From: Hevea brasiliensis
Taxonomy: Eukaryota > Streptophyta > Magnoliopsida > Malpighiales > Euphorbiaceae
Direction of reading: 5' to 3'
Length of the DNA stretch: 64,000 nucleotides
Assembly (NCBI RefSeq): GCF_030052815.1
Contig: NC_079507.1
Span: 50,293,571-50,357,570, forward strand
The notes below the pieces were generated by a model that did not search any database, had not been told where the DNA came from, and worked only from the letters and a program-made list of their open reading frames with translations. Below, piece after piece: positions 49,639 through 62,720 of the stretch. The first letter of the stretch is position 1. Every line of letters starts with the position of its first letter. Position numbers and translations under genes: made by a program.

Positions 49639-50680
49639 TTATCTAGTTGGATCACTCCCAACAAGTCTAGCACCAACTCTAACCTCTTCACCATGGCTAC
49701 AGCCTTCAAATTCGCTGCCTTCCAAAAGGTTTCCACCATTCTCTCCCCAATCTCCTTTCTATCTCTTCATCATCAATCACCGCCACTGCAGTAGGCCCTG
49801 CTCCGCTAATGGTGCACCCAAATGCCCCGGCCCCTATCGCCGCCTTCTTCAACCCTTCCATCCCAGGAATCAATGGCGCTCTTTTGGGCTCCACGATCTT
49901 ATCAGATGACAGTGCCTTCCCCTGCCCCACCAAATCCCCTTGCAGCACAGAAGCCGCTAATGCCCCAGCTTGGCTGCAGTTCCAAACGTGGTGGGGCATC
50001 CTGATTTCTTACGGCAATGCAGCTCGCATTTTCTTCGTGGACGCCTCGATATCAGGATTTGCAAGGACAAAAAAGAGCTCCTTTTCTTCTGGGAACTTTA
50101 AGCTCATCAACTGTAATGGATCATAACTTCTAATCAATACAAATCCTCCCATGATTGCTGGCGCTATATTATCTGCACGATAACCTGAAACTTTGACTTC
50201 AGATTCCAGTCCAGCAAGAAAAAGATCCTTAACTTCTAATTTCGCCCAAAAATCTCGTTAACAGCCACAGCAGCTGCCGCAGCACTTGCAGCGCTCGATC
50301 CGAGGCCGCTACCCAAGGGAACGCCTTTTTCAAGTGTTAGCGATAGACCCACAGACCGTATGTTGAGCATTTTCACGGTAGCAATAGCGGCGATACCGGC
50401 GCAATTCCAGAGAGAGTTCCTGGAGAGCTTTTTGCTGGCCTGGTTTCCGGAAATGTCAGAGATGGAGATATCACCGGGAGGTACAGAGGGGTCGACGCGG
50501 ACGGAGACAAAGTCTCCAAGGCCGTCGACGGCGCAACCCAAGAAGTCGAAGCCCGGGCCGAGGTTGGCAATGGAGGCCGGGGCAAAGGATCTCACGGAGA
50601 TGTAGACGGGTTGGGATCAGTGGTGGTGATGCTGGGGAAAGAGAAGTTGCAGCGGAGTGTGCTTCATCAAAATTAGCTGG
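49639..50680 (-). pseudogene. Homoserine kinase pseudogene (GHMP kinase family)
   Basis: Homoserine kinase phosphorylates homoserine in plastids in the threonine pathway. The homology runs from just after the transit peptide to the C terminus. Visible blocks: SFAPASIANLGPGFDFLGCAV, the GHMP ATP loop PLGSGLGSSAASAAAAA near 50310, DNIAPAIMGGF near 50170, HHVWN near 49990, and FGCTISGAGPTAVAV near 49800. Lesions: two TGA codons replace the transit peptide (50664-50669), one base missing near 50607, a frameshift near 50240, an in-frame TAA at 50009-50011, and frameshifts near 49755 and 49675. No intron is seen, but the known plant gene is also intronless, so retrocopy and segmental origin cannot be told apart. 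No poly(A) tail was found. Confidence 0.9.
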
Positions 50681-51011
50681 TCATTTTGCCGCCTATGCAT
50701 TCTTTATTATTTTATTTTTTAAATTAATTTATTATATATTTTGATAATTTTTATTTTTATAATTATATTATAAAATTTTATTATAATAGAATTTTTAATT
50801 AATTATGATTTTATTTATAGTGTTGATAAATAAATAATTTATTATTTTTATTTTTTAAATTAATTAACATAGTCATATATTAATAAAATAAGAAAAAAAA
50901 TTATGACACGATGATTTTTAAATGTCATTATTAAAATCTTTAGACTTTAATTGTGAGAAATGTTTTTAAAGTTAACTTTTTAAATTTTATGAATAATTTT
51001 TCATTGAACAC

Positions 51012-51043
<32 letters not shown>

Positions 51044-51407
51044 TTTCAAAAAATAATTCACTATTTTTCTAAATTTAACTAAAAAATCATATAACAAATT
51101 ATTATTTTTTAGAGATATATAATCAGTATGATAAACATAATTTTATAATTTTTAAAATTGTAACCTTAAAAATTTTAAAATTCTTAAAAGACATAGTAAA
51201 AAGAATTTCAGATAATTAATTTTTTTTATAAAATAAGTATTTAGTAATTAAAATTTGAAAATATTTAAATAAAAAGTTAATATTTAATATTTTAATATAA
51301 TTTTTATATAAAAATATATAAAAAAAAACTTTGCTGCATGTCAATTTTTTAATCTTCCTTGTTAACATTGGTGACACATTATGGTGAAATCATTTTGGAG
51401 GCGCAGC

Positions 51408-51476
<69 letters not shown>

Positions 51477-51970
51477 AAGTTAAGTTTATTTGATTTTTGA
51501 GTTATAATTTTAAAAATTTTTGATATCCGATTATCGGTTATTTTTAGTTTGGTATCAAATTTTCGTTAATTAATATATTAATTATAATTTTATTAATAAT
51601 ATATTATTTATAATTATTATTTATATAATTTTATAATGATATTTAACTTGTAGTTATTTTTTTATTAATATTAAATGACATTTATTATTTTTTAACAAAT
51701 AAAAAGGATTATAAATATATTTGATTAATATTTATTTAATTAATTAATAATTTATATGTTTTTTAGTTAATTCAGTTATAATCGATAACCGATAGAATAT
51801 TTTTAGTTTTCAATTGATTTTAAGTTTTTTTTTTAATTTTAATTTAATTCAATTAATATTTTTAGAGTCAATTAATAATTTGATTAGTTAAAAATTTAGT
51901 TCGATTTAATTCAATTAATCGAATGCTCAACTTCAAAAGAAGGTGTTCAAACCTAGCAATCCGAACTAAG
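50681..51970. other. AT-rich intergenic region with (TA)n
   Basis: Almost pure A/T sequence without a gene. It includes an uninterrupted TA microsatellite of about 31 units at 51412-51473. Confidence 0.6.
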
Positions 51971-52226
51971 TAGGGGTGAGCATTCGATTTAAACCGAATC
52001 GAACCAAATTAAATTATGAAAATCGAATTACATATTTTAGAAATTGAACCGAATCGAAATAGATGAAAAACCGAATTCAACCAAACCCCTCTATTTCATT
52101 TCGGTTCAATTGAACTTGATCGGTTTTATTTTTTATTAATTTTTTAATTTAGACTTAATTTTTAAGTTATTTGGTTTGATTTTAACCTTGATTTGAACAT
52201 AATAACCATTAATCAATGAAATTAAA

Positions 52227-52257
<31 letters not shown>

Positions 52258-52504
52258 ATTACATATAATTCATAAATTTTTCATAAAAATAAATCAATTA
52301 AAAAATCAATAAAACTATTCGGTTCAGTTCGGTTTAATCGATTTTTTTTCTCTTCAAAACCGAATCAAACTGAAATAATTAAAATTTTTATAATATAAAA
52401 TCGAACCGAACCGAACTGAATTATCTTAAAAACCGAACTGAATTACCGAATTAAGGCGGTTCAGTTCGGTTTATTCTGTTTGAACCAAATAAAGTTCGCC
52501 TCTA
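51971..52504. mobile_element. 534-bp hAT-type MITE (family 1, copy B)
   Basis: The left end TAGGGGTGAGCATTCG and the complement of the right end TAGAGGCGAACTTT are inverted repeats of the type seen at 17499 and 24850. Flanks GAACTAAG and GAGCTAAT match at 6 of 8. The interior is the reverse complement of copy A at 24850-25379, including the TA tract and the CGGTTCAGTTCGGTTT blocks. Confidence 0.8.
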
Positions 52505-53231
52505 GAGCTAATCTTTGGATGTGTTCCAAGGGGGCAAGATGTCAAGAGATTATTTTAGGATAAATTATTATTTTTTTAATTATTTCAAAATTAATATATG
52601 CACTCTATTTTTAATAAATTAATAGTATAATTTCTGTATTTTAATTATGTTAAATTTTTAAAAAATGAATTATTTCTAATTATAGATGGTGAGAATTTTA
52701 GGTTGACAAAATAAAAAATGAGAAAAAAAAACCATTAATTATTGAAAATTCAGATACATATTCATTAACTTTGATATAATCTAAAATTGAAAAATTAATT
52801 TAGTCTTTATTTTAAGATTCAACATGATCCTCTTCCAACTGGTTTGCACCAGTAATTTATTAAATAAATATTATATAATTAATATTTTGATATATTGTTA
52901 TTAATGTATAAATGTAAATAAAATTTATAGATTTATATTCGTAAAGATAGATTTGAGGTTCTTCTAATATTGGAATTTTGTTCTTTCCATTATTTTGTTT
53001 TGTTTTTCTTTCAGGTTTTAGTTTTCTTTTTTAAATGAATTATTTGACAATTCAAAATACAACGTAGATTATTGCTTTGTTTTGATTTGAGAATTTGAAG
53101 CTACAGGTATAGGTAATAATCTTTTATCAATAGAGTCTATAGTGTAGCTTATCTTCATTGATGTTTAGTGATTTAATCTTTTTTTTCAGCCACAAAAATA
53201 ACAAATTTTCAAAAAAGTAGTTGTTGTCCTT
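52505..53231. other. AT-rich spacer
   Basis: No gene or element boundary is visible between the MITE and the Copia LTR. Confidence 0.4.
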
Positions 53232-54481
53232 TGTAGTAACCCAAGAAGGGGGGGCGAGGGGGGGGGGGGGGTGGTGGGTTGGTGAATTAGGTTCTAATAC
53301 AAAATTTTAAAGGCTAAGAGGGAGTTTTGAGAATAAACACAAAGAAAAAGAGAAAAAGAGAAAAAGAAGAATAAACATAAGAAATTTATAGAGGTTCAGC
53401 TATTTCAAACCTACGTCCTCTCTTCTCAAGGCCATCTTCGAGAATTCACTCCACTATAACAATCTTCTATGGGTGAATATCAAACCCCTTACAATCTTGA
53501 GTGCAAGCTCTAGCACTCTTATAAACCCTTACAACCTTTAGTGCAAACCCAAACACTCTCATATACTTTTTTTACTCAAGAATAATTTAATACTCTACAA
53601 TCATTCTTTAATAAAGAGAAATAATAAATCACTCAACAAACTTACTATCTCAGAACAACAAAAAAATTACAACTAAAAAAAAATTCCAATAGATTAAATG
53701 CTTTGACTCAAGTTCTAGAGAAGGAAAGTGTGAAAGAAGGTTCTAATACAATAAATTCACAAATAAATGGTTGTTGTAACTTTTTTCAAATAAAAAACAC
53801 TTATATTTATAATTTTGGCATAAATATGACTGTTGGGGGTGCATTAAATGTAAAACTAACCCTTTAACCACTTAAAAACCCATTCTAATGGCTTTTAGAA
53901 ACCTAGTTTCAGTTGTCGAAGTCTCCTATTTTAGCTGCCAAAGTTTATTATGTCAAAATATTATTTTTAAAAAATAGACTTTGGCTACCTAAGTCCCCTA
54001 TTTCAATTGCCAAAGTCCATTCTGTCTAGTTTTCCTGAAAACTTAAAAAATACATAACTTTTGACCCCGAAATCAGATTTTTGATCCATTTAAAGCTTTG
54101 GAAAGCTAATTTAATGTATTTTTCAACCAAAACACTTCCCAAAATTAATTTTATATTTTTGAAAAAAAAAATTATTTAATTCCCCATTGATCATGAACGA
54201 GGTGAAAATTAAGTTAAATAAAATTTTCTTAGTAATACCTAGACTTGAGTCAATATAATTAATAAAATAGGATTAACAAGGCATAAAAATAAATAAAAAT
54301 TACATTGTGGGATCCCACAAAGGTATGCTTCCCTATCTTGCTCTTTTTTTAACCTTGATTTGAAGTAATTTGACAATTTTGAATTTAAGGCCTACAAACT
54401 CATCACAAACACTTCTAATATAATTAGTAACATACTAATTATTTATTATCATTAAAACACAGGTTAAGACACCTAGGTCCA
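53232..54481 (-). repeat. LTR (3' LTR) of a SIRE/Tork-like Copia element
   Basis: 1.25 kb, TGTAGTAACCC to ACCTAGGTCCA on the plus strand; on the minus strand it starts TGGACCTAGG directly after a polypurine tract AAAATGGGGGAGAT (54482-54498). A poly(G) tract lies near 53257-53270. Blocks such as CTTCTCAAGGCCATCTTCGAGA occur in LTRs of this plant group, from memory. Confidence 0.7.
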
Positions 54482-55131
54482 ATAATCTCCCCCATTTTAA
54501 TAATGACAAACAATTAGTGGATGGGGAAAAAATTAAGCATAAGTATAGTGTGTGAGTTTTAAAAAAAATAATTCTCTCCCTTAATGTACCCCCCCTTTTA
54601 AAAATAATTGATGTCTCAATTAACAAATTCAAGGGAGCATACAAAGGCAATTTTTTTTTTTTTACTCAATAAATGCAATGTTAAGATGTAATGAGTTCTA
54701 GATACATGATATATAATGAGTTTTACTCAATAAATGCAATGTCAAAATGTAATGAGTTCTAGATAAATGATATGTAATGAGTTTTAGATGAATGATGGTG
54801 CTAGAAACAATTTCCAATTTTCAATAAATACAATTGTCATTCATAATATATCTCCCCTTTTTGGCATCATCAAAAGGAAGGAAAACACAATCATCAAAGT
54901 ACAATTATTTTATATTCAGTCATAGAGAATCAATTTTCATTTATTCACAAATACAAATGCATTTATCTAAATATCAAATTTATTGGTAAGCATACCATAA
55001 ACCTAAATGCAATGTGCTACTCAAGTATTTAAGAATACGTTTAACAGCATGCAAATGTGACTCTTTAGGACATGATTGAAAACGTGCACATAAATACACG
55101 GAAAACATATTATCTGGTCTACTAGTCATGA
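54482..55131 (-). pseudogene. Copia pol 3' remnant
   Basis: On the minus strand the frame at about 55131-54970 reads SRPDNMFSVYLCARFQSC and HLHAVKRILKYLSSTLHLG, the conserved end of Copia reverse transcriptase/RNase H. It ends in stops; a second purine-rich block AAAAAGGGGAGATAT lies near 54850. The reading frame is cut at 55131, where a gypsy LTR begins, so the Copia element was interrupted by the gypsy insertion. Confidence 0.8.
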
Positions 55132-58100
55132 TGTGACACCCCTTACCCGTCTACAGTATAGCCGAGTAAGATATGTCACACAGTGAACCGGACCACCCTA
55201 TTTTATTTCAATCATTTTTATCCTTCCTAATTTATTTCTTTCATAGTTATGAAGTATAATTCGTAAAATATCATTCATTGAAGTCATTTATTCAAATCAT
55301 AATTTTATTTGAGGTTTCACAAATTTTATAGAAAATTCGGCAGAGTGCCGGCTAAAAATGGATAAAACAGTTCTTCGGAACCAATGAAAAACACTTCCAA
55401 AATTTTCAATCAATCCCAAACTCCATTTCATCAACAAAATCTCAATATTTCTTAAATATACTCCCATTTCCCATCATTTCATTTCATAGGATATTCATGT
55501 ACAAGTCATAAATAAATATTCACTTTTTCATTCATAAACATAATTTTCACTATTTACATTGATAACAAAATACATTACATGAGTCTCAATTTCATATGAG
55601 AAAATAAAAGATAATTACAAAATACCCAATGTCCTACCAATGCACTGATGTAGGTGAGGTGACACGGATACTATGCAGATCTGCAGAAGGTCTCACCCAG
55701 TCTGTGGTCAACTGGGCTCTCGGTCGGTCTCTCCAGAATCTACGTGTGGCAAAAAGCAACGCGCTAAGCAATAATGCTTAGTGGTGCCAATAATAAAATA
55801 AAAAGAAATAACATAAAGTAAATATGCAGTGCACGTTTTGATGTCTTATGCTGACAATTTTTCGATTATTTTTGGTAATCTTATTTATTATGTACCTGTT
55901 CTATTCATTATTTCATTAAATTTGTTCACTTTCATTTTTGGTTGTCCAAGTAACCTATACTGGATGACTGGACTGGATAAATGGGTAAACTAGCACTGCG
56001 TATCAAGTACCTCGGGTCGTCACACCATCGGTCACATATGTATCTCCCGGTGTGAAACAGAACAGCTAATAAGCTGTAACAACATTAGGCACAAGGCCAA
56101 GTCTCAACACAATGTCATAATGGCTAAAGGCCATAAAATCATAGAATGGCATAATGCCATGTGCAATACTGCTAACTAAACCTTATTTGCATGCCAACCT
56201 ATTCAAACCAATCTTGCTAGGTGTACTAGGGCATGTTACACTTTTAAATTGTACAATTCTTGAAATTTAAGTTTAGGTGTTACTACTCATTTCATTAGTC
56301 AACTAAAATGTTGACTTTTGCATAGACAATAGGTACATTAGTTCTAATACTCCCAACATACCACATTTTGCATTCTAAAATTGTTGGTATTGGTTGCCAA
56401 TACCATTTCTAAGCTTAGTGTTAGTTATTCAAAATTTTCAGATTTCAAGCCTCATATTTACTATTCCATTGGTCATTTGTACAGGGGGAATTTGGCAAAA
56501 TTGTCTTCATGAGAGTTGTTTCTTATTTTGTCTAGTTACATTTCCTTTTTTGAATCACTCCAATTGGAGTTTTGTAGCTCAAGTTATGGCCTAAACACCA
56601 TAACTGGCTGGATTAGATAGAATCCAAAATTCTGGGCAAAACTAATTTTGCTAGATTTGGTAACCTAAGTTTGGTCGGCAATTTGACTAGGTTATGGTCA
56701 GAATTTGAATTTGTGTTCTTCCTGAAAGTTGTAGGTATATGTCTTAGATTTCTGCTGGTAAAATTTCAGCTCAATTGGACCTTTCTACACTGAGTTATGA
56801 CCAAATGAATAAACACTGTTCATTTAGTCATTTTGCCCAGGCAGAATGCAAGTCACCCGGATTAGGGCAATTTTTAAGCTAACTTGGTTTGGTTTTCTGG
56901 GTAGGGTTTCTTCACCAAAGTTATGCCATTATGTGTCTAGTTTCATGCCCAACTAGCCTTGCACCAATTGAACCTCTACAACTCCATTTATAGCTACCCA
57001 AACAGGCTAGACTCACTTCTGGACCTGCAGGTCACCCAAGGCAGCTCACCCAAACTCAAATCCCAAGCTACAACTCACTTCAATTCCTCATCATACATAG
57101 CCAAATGGTCACTAATTGACCATTTAAACTTTTATTCACCAACACATGAACAAAGTTCAAGTTTTGTGCCCCAAACCCTGACTCCAACATTTCTCAAATC
57201 ATGTAAACATATGCCAATCAATTTGTTCATCATAATTACTCATCAATATCACTAATAAACATAACTAATTCCATCAAAACCATTAATTTTCCTCTTATTC
57301 CTATGGCTGCCGAAAATTTAACTTCTCCCATACTTCATATTTTCTTCAATTTTCATGTCATACTAGCTTGTTTCAACATGCATATAACACTTAAAGAAGA
57401 GAAATGAGGTAATTATGGCACTAACCTTGACTTGGCTCTTTCTTCTTCCTGCAAACTTCAAGTTTTCTTCAATCTTTCACTTTTAATGTTACCATAAGCA
57501 AATATGAAGTTTTTGTTTTGGGGACTAACTAATTTATGGAGATTTTGCAAGGATTTAAAGCTTGGGAATGAAAAGAAAAATGGAGGAAAGGATGAAGAGT
57601 GGTTCGGCCAAAGAGAAAGTGGAAGAGAATCTGATTGTTTTCTTTCATTTTCTGCCCCATTTATTCATTTTAAATGGGTTATAGCCATGTGTCACCATGT
57701 GATTGGGTGGAGGCACACTAATGACATCATTTGATGTCATAAATTCCCATTTAATTCATTTTTTATTTCTTTTCTTTTCTACTCATTTTCAATTCAATTT
57801 TTAGTAATATTTATTCACATTTTATGTCATAATAATTATCTACTTAACTGGACAAGTCGGCCAAAAAATCATCTCTGAAGACGAAATGACCAAAATGCCC
57901 TCCATTTGGCTTATTAAGCCAAAATTATCTGTACCGATTGAAAAATTTTTCTAAGCATTTTCTTGGCATTCTAATGCCATAGGAACCTCAATGACCCTTC
58001 TCTGGAGTCCTAAAAATTATTTTATGAATTTTTCCTTGGGTTTAGGGCTCCTAGTTGCTAGAATTGCAACTTTCCACTGGGTTACCCATCACTAGGGCAT

Positions 58101-58284
58101 CGGCTCATTTAACTTGGTTGTATTTTATTTCTAAAATTTTTTCTAAATTTTTCTTATTAATATTTGAGTTAATTATGGCTCCTCACTTTAGTTTAAATGT
58201 TTTTGTAGACATTCTAGCTGTCCGGACCGATATCGATCACTGGAACAGTTGAATGTACGGAATTGCTACAGTGAGGATGTTACA
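55132..58284 (-). repeat. 3' LTR of a Tekay-like gypsy element (LTR A)
   Basis: 3.15 kb, TGTGACACCCCTTACCC to GAGGATGTTACA on the plus strand. It is followed on the right by a polypurine tract (minus strand TTAGAGGGAAAGAGT, about 58285-58300). It matches LTR C over C's whole visible length, and LTR B apart from a large gap in B. It contains no gene. Confidence 0.85.
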
Positions 58285-60197
58285 ACTCTTTCCCTCTAAT
58301 TTAAATTTTGTCCTTGAAATTTACCTGATGCAAACAGTTGAGGGAACTGTTGCCTCATCGTTTCTTCACTTTCCCAAGTTTCCTCCTCTGTGTTGTGGTG
58401 CCTCCAAAGCACTTTCACCAGTGGAATCTGCTTATTCCTCAACTCTTTCACTTCCCGAGCCAGGATCAGTATGGGTTCTTCTTCATATGTCAAATCCGAT
58501 TATACTTCAATTTCTTCTATGGAGATGACATGTGAAGGATCTGAGCGGTATCTTCTTAGCATAGATACGTGGAACACATTGTGGATCTTGTCCAGCTTTG
58601 GTGGTAAAGCTAGCCTGTAGACCACTGGAACCACACGTTCAATGACTTTATATAGGCCAATGAACCTAGGGCTTAACTTACCTTTTCTTCCAAACCTCAG
58701 TACCTTCTTCCACGGTGACACCTTGAGGAACACTTTATGACCAACCGCATATTCTATTTCTTTTCTCTTCAGGTCGGCATAGGATTTTTGTCTGTCTGAG
58801 GCAACCTTCAGATTGGCTTTGATTAGCTTTACCTTCTCCTCAGTCTGTTTCACCAGGTCTAGCCCTACTAGTTTATCTTCACCCAATTCAGTCCAGCACA
58901 CTGGAGTTCTACATTTCCTCCCATACAGTGCTTCACGCAGGGCCATTTGGATACTAGCTTGGTAGCTATTGTTGTGTGCAAATTCTGCCAGTAGGAGGTA
59001 TCTATCCCAACTTCCCTCAAACTCAATGATATAACTCCTCAGCATATCCTCAAGGATTTGCCATATATTTCATGTTATTATTATCATTTCAGTTCAATAT
59101 TTGTATTACTTCAATTGGTTTCAATTGTTTACCTGGATTACTCTTTCTGATTGCCCATTCATTTGAGGATGGAAAGATGTGCTGAAGTGGAGCTGTGTAC
59201 CCAAGGATTCATGCAATTTCTTTCAAAATCTCGATGTAAACCTTAGGTCTCGATCAAATATAATGAAAGTGGAATTTCATGCAGTCTAACTATCTCACTG
59301 ATATACAATTCTGCTAACTTCTCCAATGAGTAGTCAGTCCTTACTTGTAGAAAGTGTGCTGACTTCGTCAATCTATCTACTATCACCCATACTGCATCAT
59401 GCTTCTTCTGGGTGAGGGGTAGACCACTTACAAAATCCATGGTGACCCGATCCCATTTCCATTCAGGTATGCCTATAGGCTATAGCAAACCCGATGGAAC
59501 TTGATGTTCTGCCTTGACTTGTTGACATGTCAAGCATTTAGTCACATAGTCAGTTATGTCCTTCTTCATACCAGGCCACCAATAATGAAGCTTCAGATCA
59601 TGATACATTTTTGTACTTCCTGGGTGCATAGCATAAACACTAGTGTGTGCCTCTTTCAGAATATTGGCTTTCAATTCTCTATTATTTGGTATATATACTC
59701 TTCCTTTGTAGTACAGACACCCATCTGCTTTCACCTCATAGTTAGTTACTTTCCCTTCTGAGACTTTACTCACAGTAGTCATTAACTTTTCATCTGCTTT
59801 CTGCCCATCTAAAATCTGCTGTAACAGGTTTGGCCACACTTGCAACTCAGCCAAAATAACTCCATCTCGAGCCAAAGATAGGTGGGCATTTAATGATCTC
59901 AGAGCGGTGATGGATTTTCTGCTCAAAGCATCAGCAACTACATTTGCCTTGCAAGGATGCTAATCAATCACACAATCATAATCCTTCAGGAACTCAATCC
60001 ATCACCTCTGTCTGAGGTTGAGCTCCTTCTGGGTTGGCAAGTATTTCAGACTTTTGTGGTCTGTGTAAATGTAGCACTTTTCACCTTACAAGTAGTGCCT
60101 CCATATCTTCAGTACGAAGATAATTGCTGCAAGTTCTAGATCAAGGGTAGGGTAATTCTGTTCATGTGGCCTTAGCTACTTAGAAGCATAGGTGACC
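58285..60197 (-). pseudogene. Gypsy pol remnant: RNase H end, integrase and chromodomain
   Basis: Read right to left on the minus strand. The RNase H end shows ADALSRKS at about 59930. The integrase zinc finger H-H-C-C is in EAHTSVYAMHPG and KCLTCQQVKAEH (59500-59680). The integrase core begins MDFVSGLPLTQKKHDAVWVI near 59440. The C-terminal part shows FAHNNSYQASIQMAL and HDVFHVSMLRRY-like NVFHVSMLRRY near 58550. A chromodomain ends the frame (VKVLWRHHNTEEETWE near 58400), which marks a chromovirus; long LTRs suggest Tekay. A TAA at 58500-58502, lesions between 59046 and 59300, and others disable it. The 5' part is cut off at 60197 by LTR B. Confidence 0.9.
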
Positions 60198-62366
60198 TGT
60201 GACACCCCTTACCCGAGTACAGTATACCCGAGTAAGTAATGCCACACGGTGTACCGGCACACTCTAATATTCCTCAATTAATTTATATCATGCTTTTGCA
60301 TATAATTTATGAAATACAATTTATTTAAACCATTTATCAAAAGTATCATTCATTTAAGGTTCCAAAAATTTTAAAGAAAATCAGGCGGAGTACCGGCTAA
60401 AAATGGAGAAAACCGTTCTTCGGAACCTGTTAAAAACACTTCCAATATTTTTATTCCATCATCTCAAACTCCAATATCCAAAATCTCAACAATATTTCTC
60501 AATAGCAAATTCTCAATAATCTTTTCATTTCACAAACATCCATTTCTCATATACAAGCGATAAATACATGCTCAAATTTTGCATTCATAGACATAACTTT
60601 CATTATTTACATGGACATCAAAATATATTACATGAGTTTAAATACATATGAAAAAGTAAAAATCTGCTACAAAATATCAAAATGACAAAATGACACCTAG
60701 TGCCCTACCAATGCACTGCAGGTAGTGAGGTGACACGGACACTGCAGAATCTGCAGGATGGACTCACCCGATCGTGGTCTCACGGGCTCACGATCAGGAT
60801 CTCCAGTACCTATGCGTGGCAAAAGCAACGCGCTAAGCAATAATGCTTAGTGGTGCAATAATAAAATAACAAGAAATAACAGATATAAATATGTATTGCA
60901 TGTACATATTTTGTTTGTCATGTATTTGTATATTCATTCATTTATTTCTTCTACATTGCTCATTTTCATTCATTTGGTTGCCCAAGTAACCTACACTAGA
61001 CGACTGGACTGGATAACGGGTAAACTGGCACTGGGTATCTAGTACCTCGGGCCGTCACACCATCGGTCGCATATGCATCACCCGGTGTGCAACAGAATAG
61101 CTACCAAGCTGTAAATAATCTCAGGCACAAGGCCAAGTCTCAATGCAAAGTAAGAATGGCTAAAAGCCATGAAATCACAGAATGGCATTTTTGCCATGTG
61201 CAGTACTCCTTTAATAGTTTGGTAAGCCAAGTCAATTTTTCATGCCTCAAAACCCTAATGTCCAATGCAATTTACCCATAAACCTCACTTAGCACCCTAG
61301 TTCAACATCTATGTAGATATATAGCTTAAACATAACCTCCAATTCATGCTAAGTCCATTAAAAACATCGAAAACCATCCCTCTATTAGGGCTGCCGAATT
61401 CTTTGGTGGAGATACACATTGAATTTGTTTCATTATTTCACAATTTCTAATTCATTATAAGCCTAAATCATGGAATTAATGTATTTTAACTACATATATG
61501 CACTAACCATGTTTGGATAGAATTTCCAAAGCCCTAAACTCCAATTTATTTCTCCTTCTTGGCTGCCAAGAGCTTCTCCAAGTGATATGGTCAAGGTTTA
61601 ATGAAAGGGGTTAGGGTTTAGTGGTGGAAACAAAGGAGAAATGGAGCTTTTGATGGCACATCAATGGAGGGAGAAGAAGAAGAATTTTCGGCTGGTGAAA
61701 GGGGAGAGGGATGGCTGCTGCATTTTGTGTTATTTTGGTCTTTATTTGCCTTTTTATTTGTTAGTCAATGGATGGTTAAATTTTGATTGGTCAAACTTTT
61801 CTTAATGACATCACCATGATGTCATAATTAAGCTTTTTCTTCATTTTCTTTCCTTTCCTCCACTACTCATTTTCAATTTGATTTCTAGTAATGTTTATTC
61901 ATATTTTATGTCATATTAATTATTTACTCAACTGGACAAGTCGGCCAAAAATCACCTCGGAAGGCGAAATGACCAAAATGCCCTCCGTTTGGCTTAACGG
62001 GTCAAAATCGTCTGTACCGATTGAAAAATTTTTCTAGGTATTTTCTTGGCATTCTAATGCCATGGGAACCTCAATTACCCTTCTCTGGAGTCCCAAAAAA
62101 TATTTTATAATTTTTCCCCTGGGTCTAGGGTTCCTCGTTGCGAGAACCGCAACTTCCCTCCGGTTACCCATCGCTTGGGCACCGGCTCGTTTTACTTGGT
62201 TGTATTTTATTTCTAAAATTTTTACTATATTTTTCTTATTAATATTTGAGTTAATTTTGGTCCCTCACTTTAGTTTAAATATTTTTCCGGACGTTCTAGC
62301 TGTCCGGACCGACACCGGTCACCGGAACAGTAGAATGTACGGAGTTGCTACCGGGAGGGTGTTACA
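60198..62366 (-). repeat. 3' LTR of a nested gypsy derivative (LTR B), internally deleted
   Basis: 2.17 kb, TGTGACACCCCTTACCC to GGAGGGTGTTACA. It is almost identical to LTR C for the first 1 kb. After GTGCAGTACT (about 61206-61215) it jumps to sequence that in LTR A lies about 1 kb further on, so it carries an internal deletion relative to A. On its right is a polypurine tract (minus strand AAAAGGGGAAGAGT). Confidence 0.88.
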
Positions 62367-62720
62367 ACTCTTCCCCTTTTATTTAAATTTCGTCCTCGAA
62401 ATTTATTCGGTGTAAATAGTCGAGGAGCTATTACCTCCTTATTTCTTCACCTTTCCGTGTTATCATACTTCACTTTCTCCTAGTCTCAATCCTATCCTCA
62501 AACAGTTATGTACTCATCCTTTTTCATCTTAAATATAGTCTCCTTCTTATTTCCATTCGCTATCTCATTGTCTCTTCACTCTCTTATTCCATACCTTAAC
62601 CTAAAATAAACAGGAAATACAGATCTGCGTTAGTGTCACCTCGACTCTTACAAATGCAATGCATGGTATGGACTCAATCTAGGCCCAGAAATGCCTAAAC
62701 CGTGCTCTGATACCACTAAA
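62367..62720 (-). mobile_element. 354-bp interior of the nested LTR element
   Basis: The short non-coding interior between LTR B and LTR C has a polypurine tract at its left (minus AAAAGGGGAAGAG) and a primer binding site TGGTATCAGAGC at 62715-62704 at its right. It thus keeps only the replication signals. The whole unit is a non-autonomous, internally deleted relative of the Tekay-like element. Confidence 0.8.
62704..62715 (-). other. Primer binding site (initiator tRNA-Met type)
   Basis: The minus strand reads TGGTATCAGAGC, separated from LTR C by five bases. It sets LTR C as the 5' LTR of a minus-strand element. Confidence 0.85.

Noticed and set aside
49517..50605. Several 60-130 codon plus-strand frames
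   Set aside because: They are antisense shadows of the homoserine kinase pseudogene.
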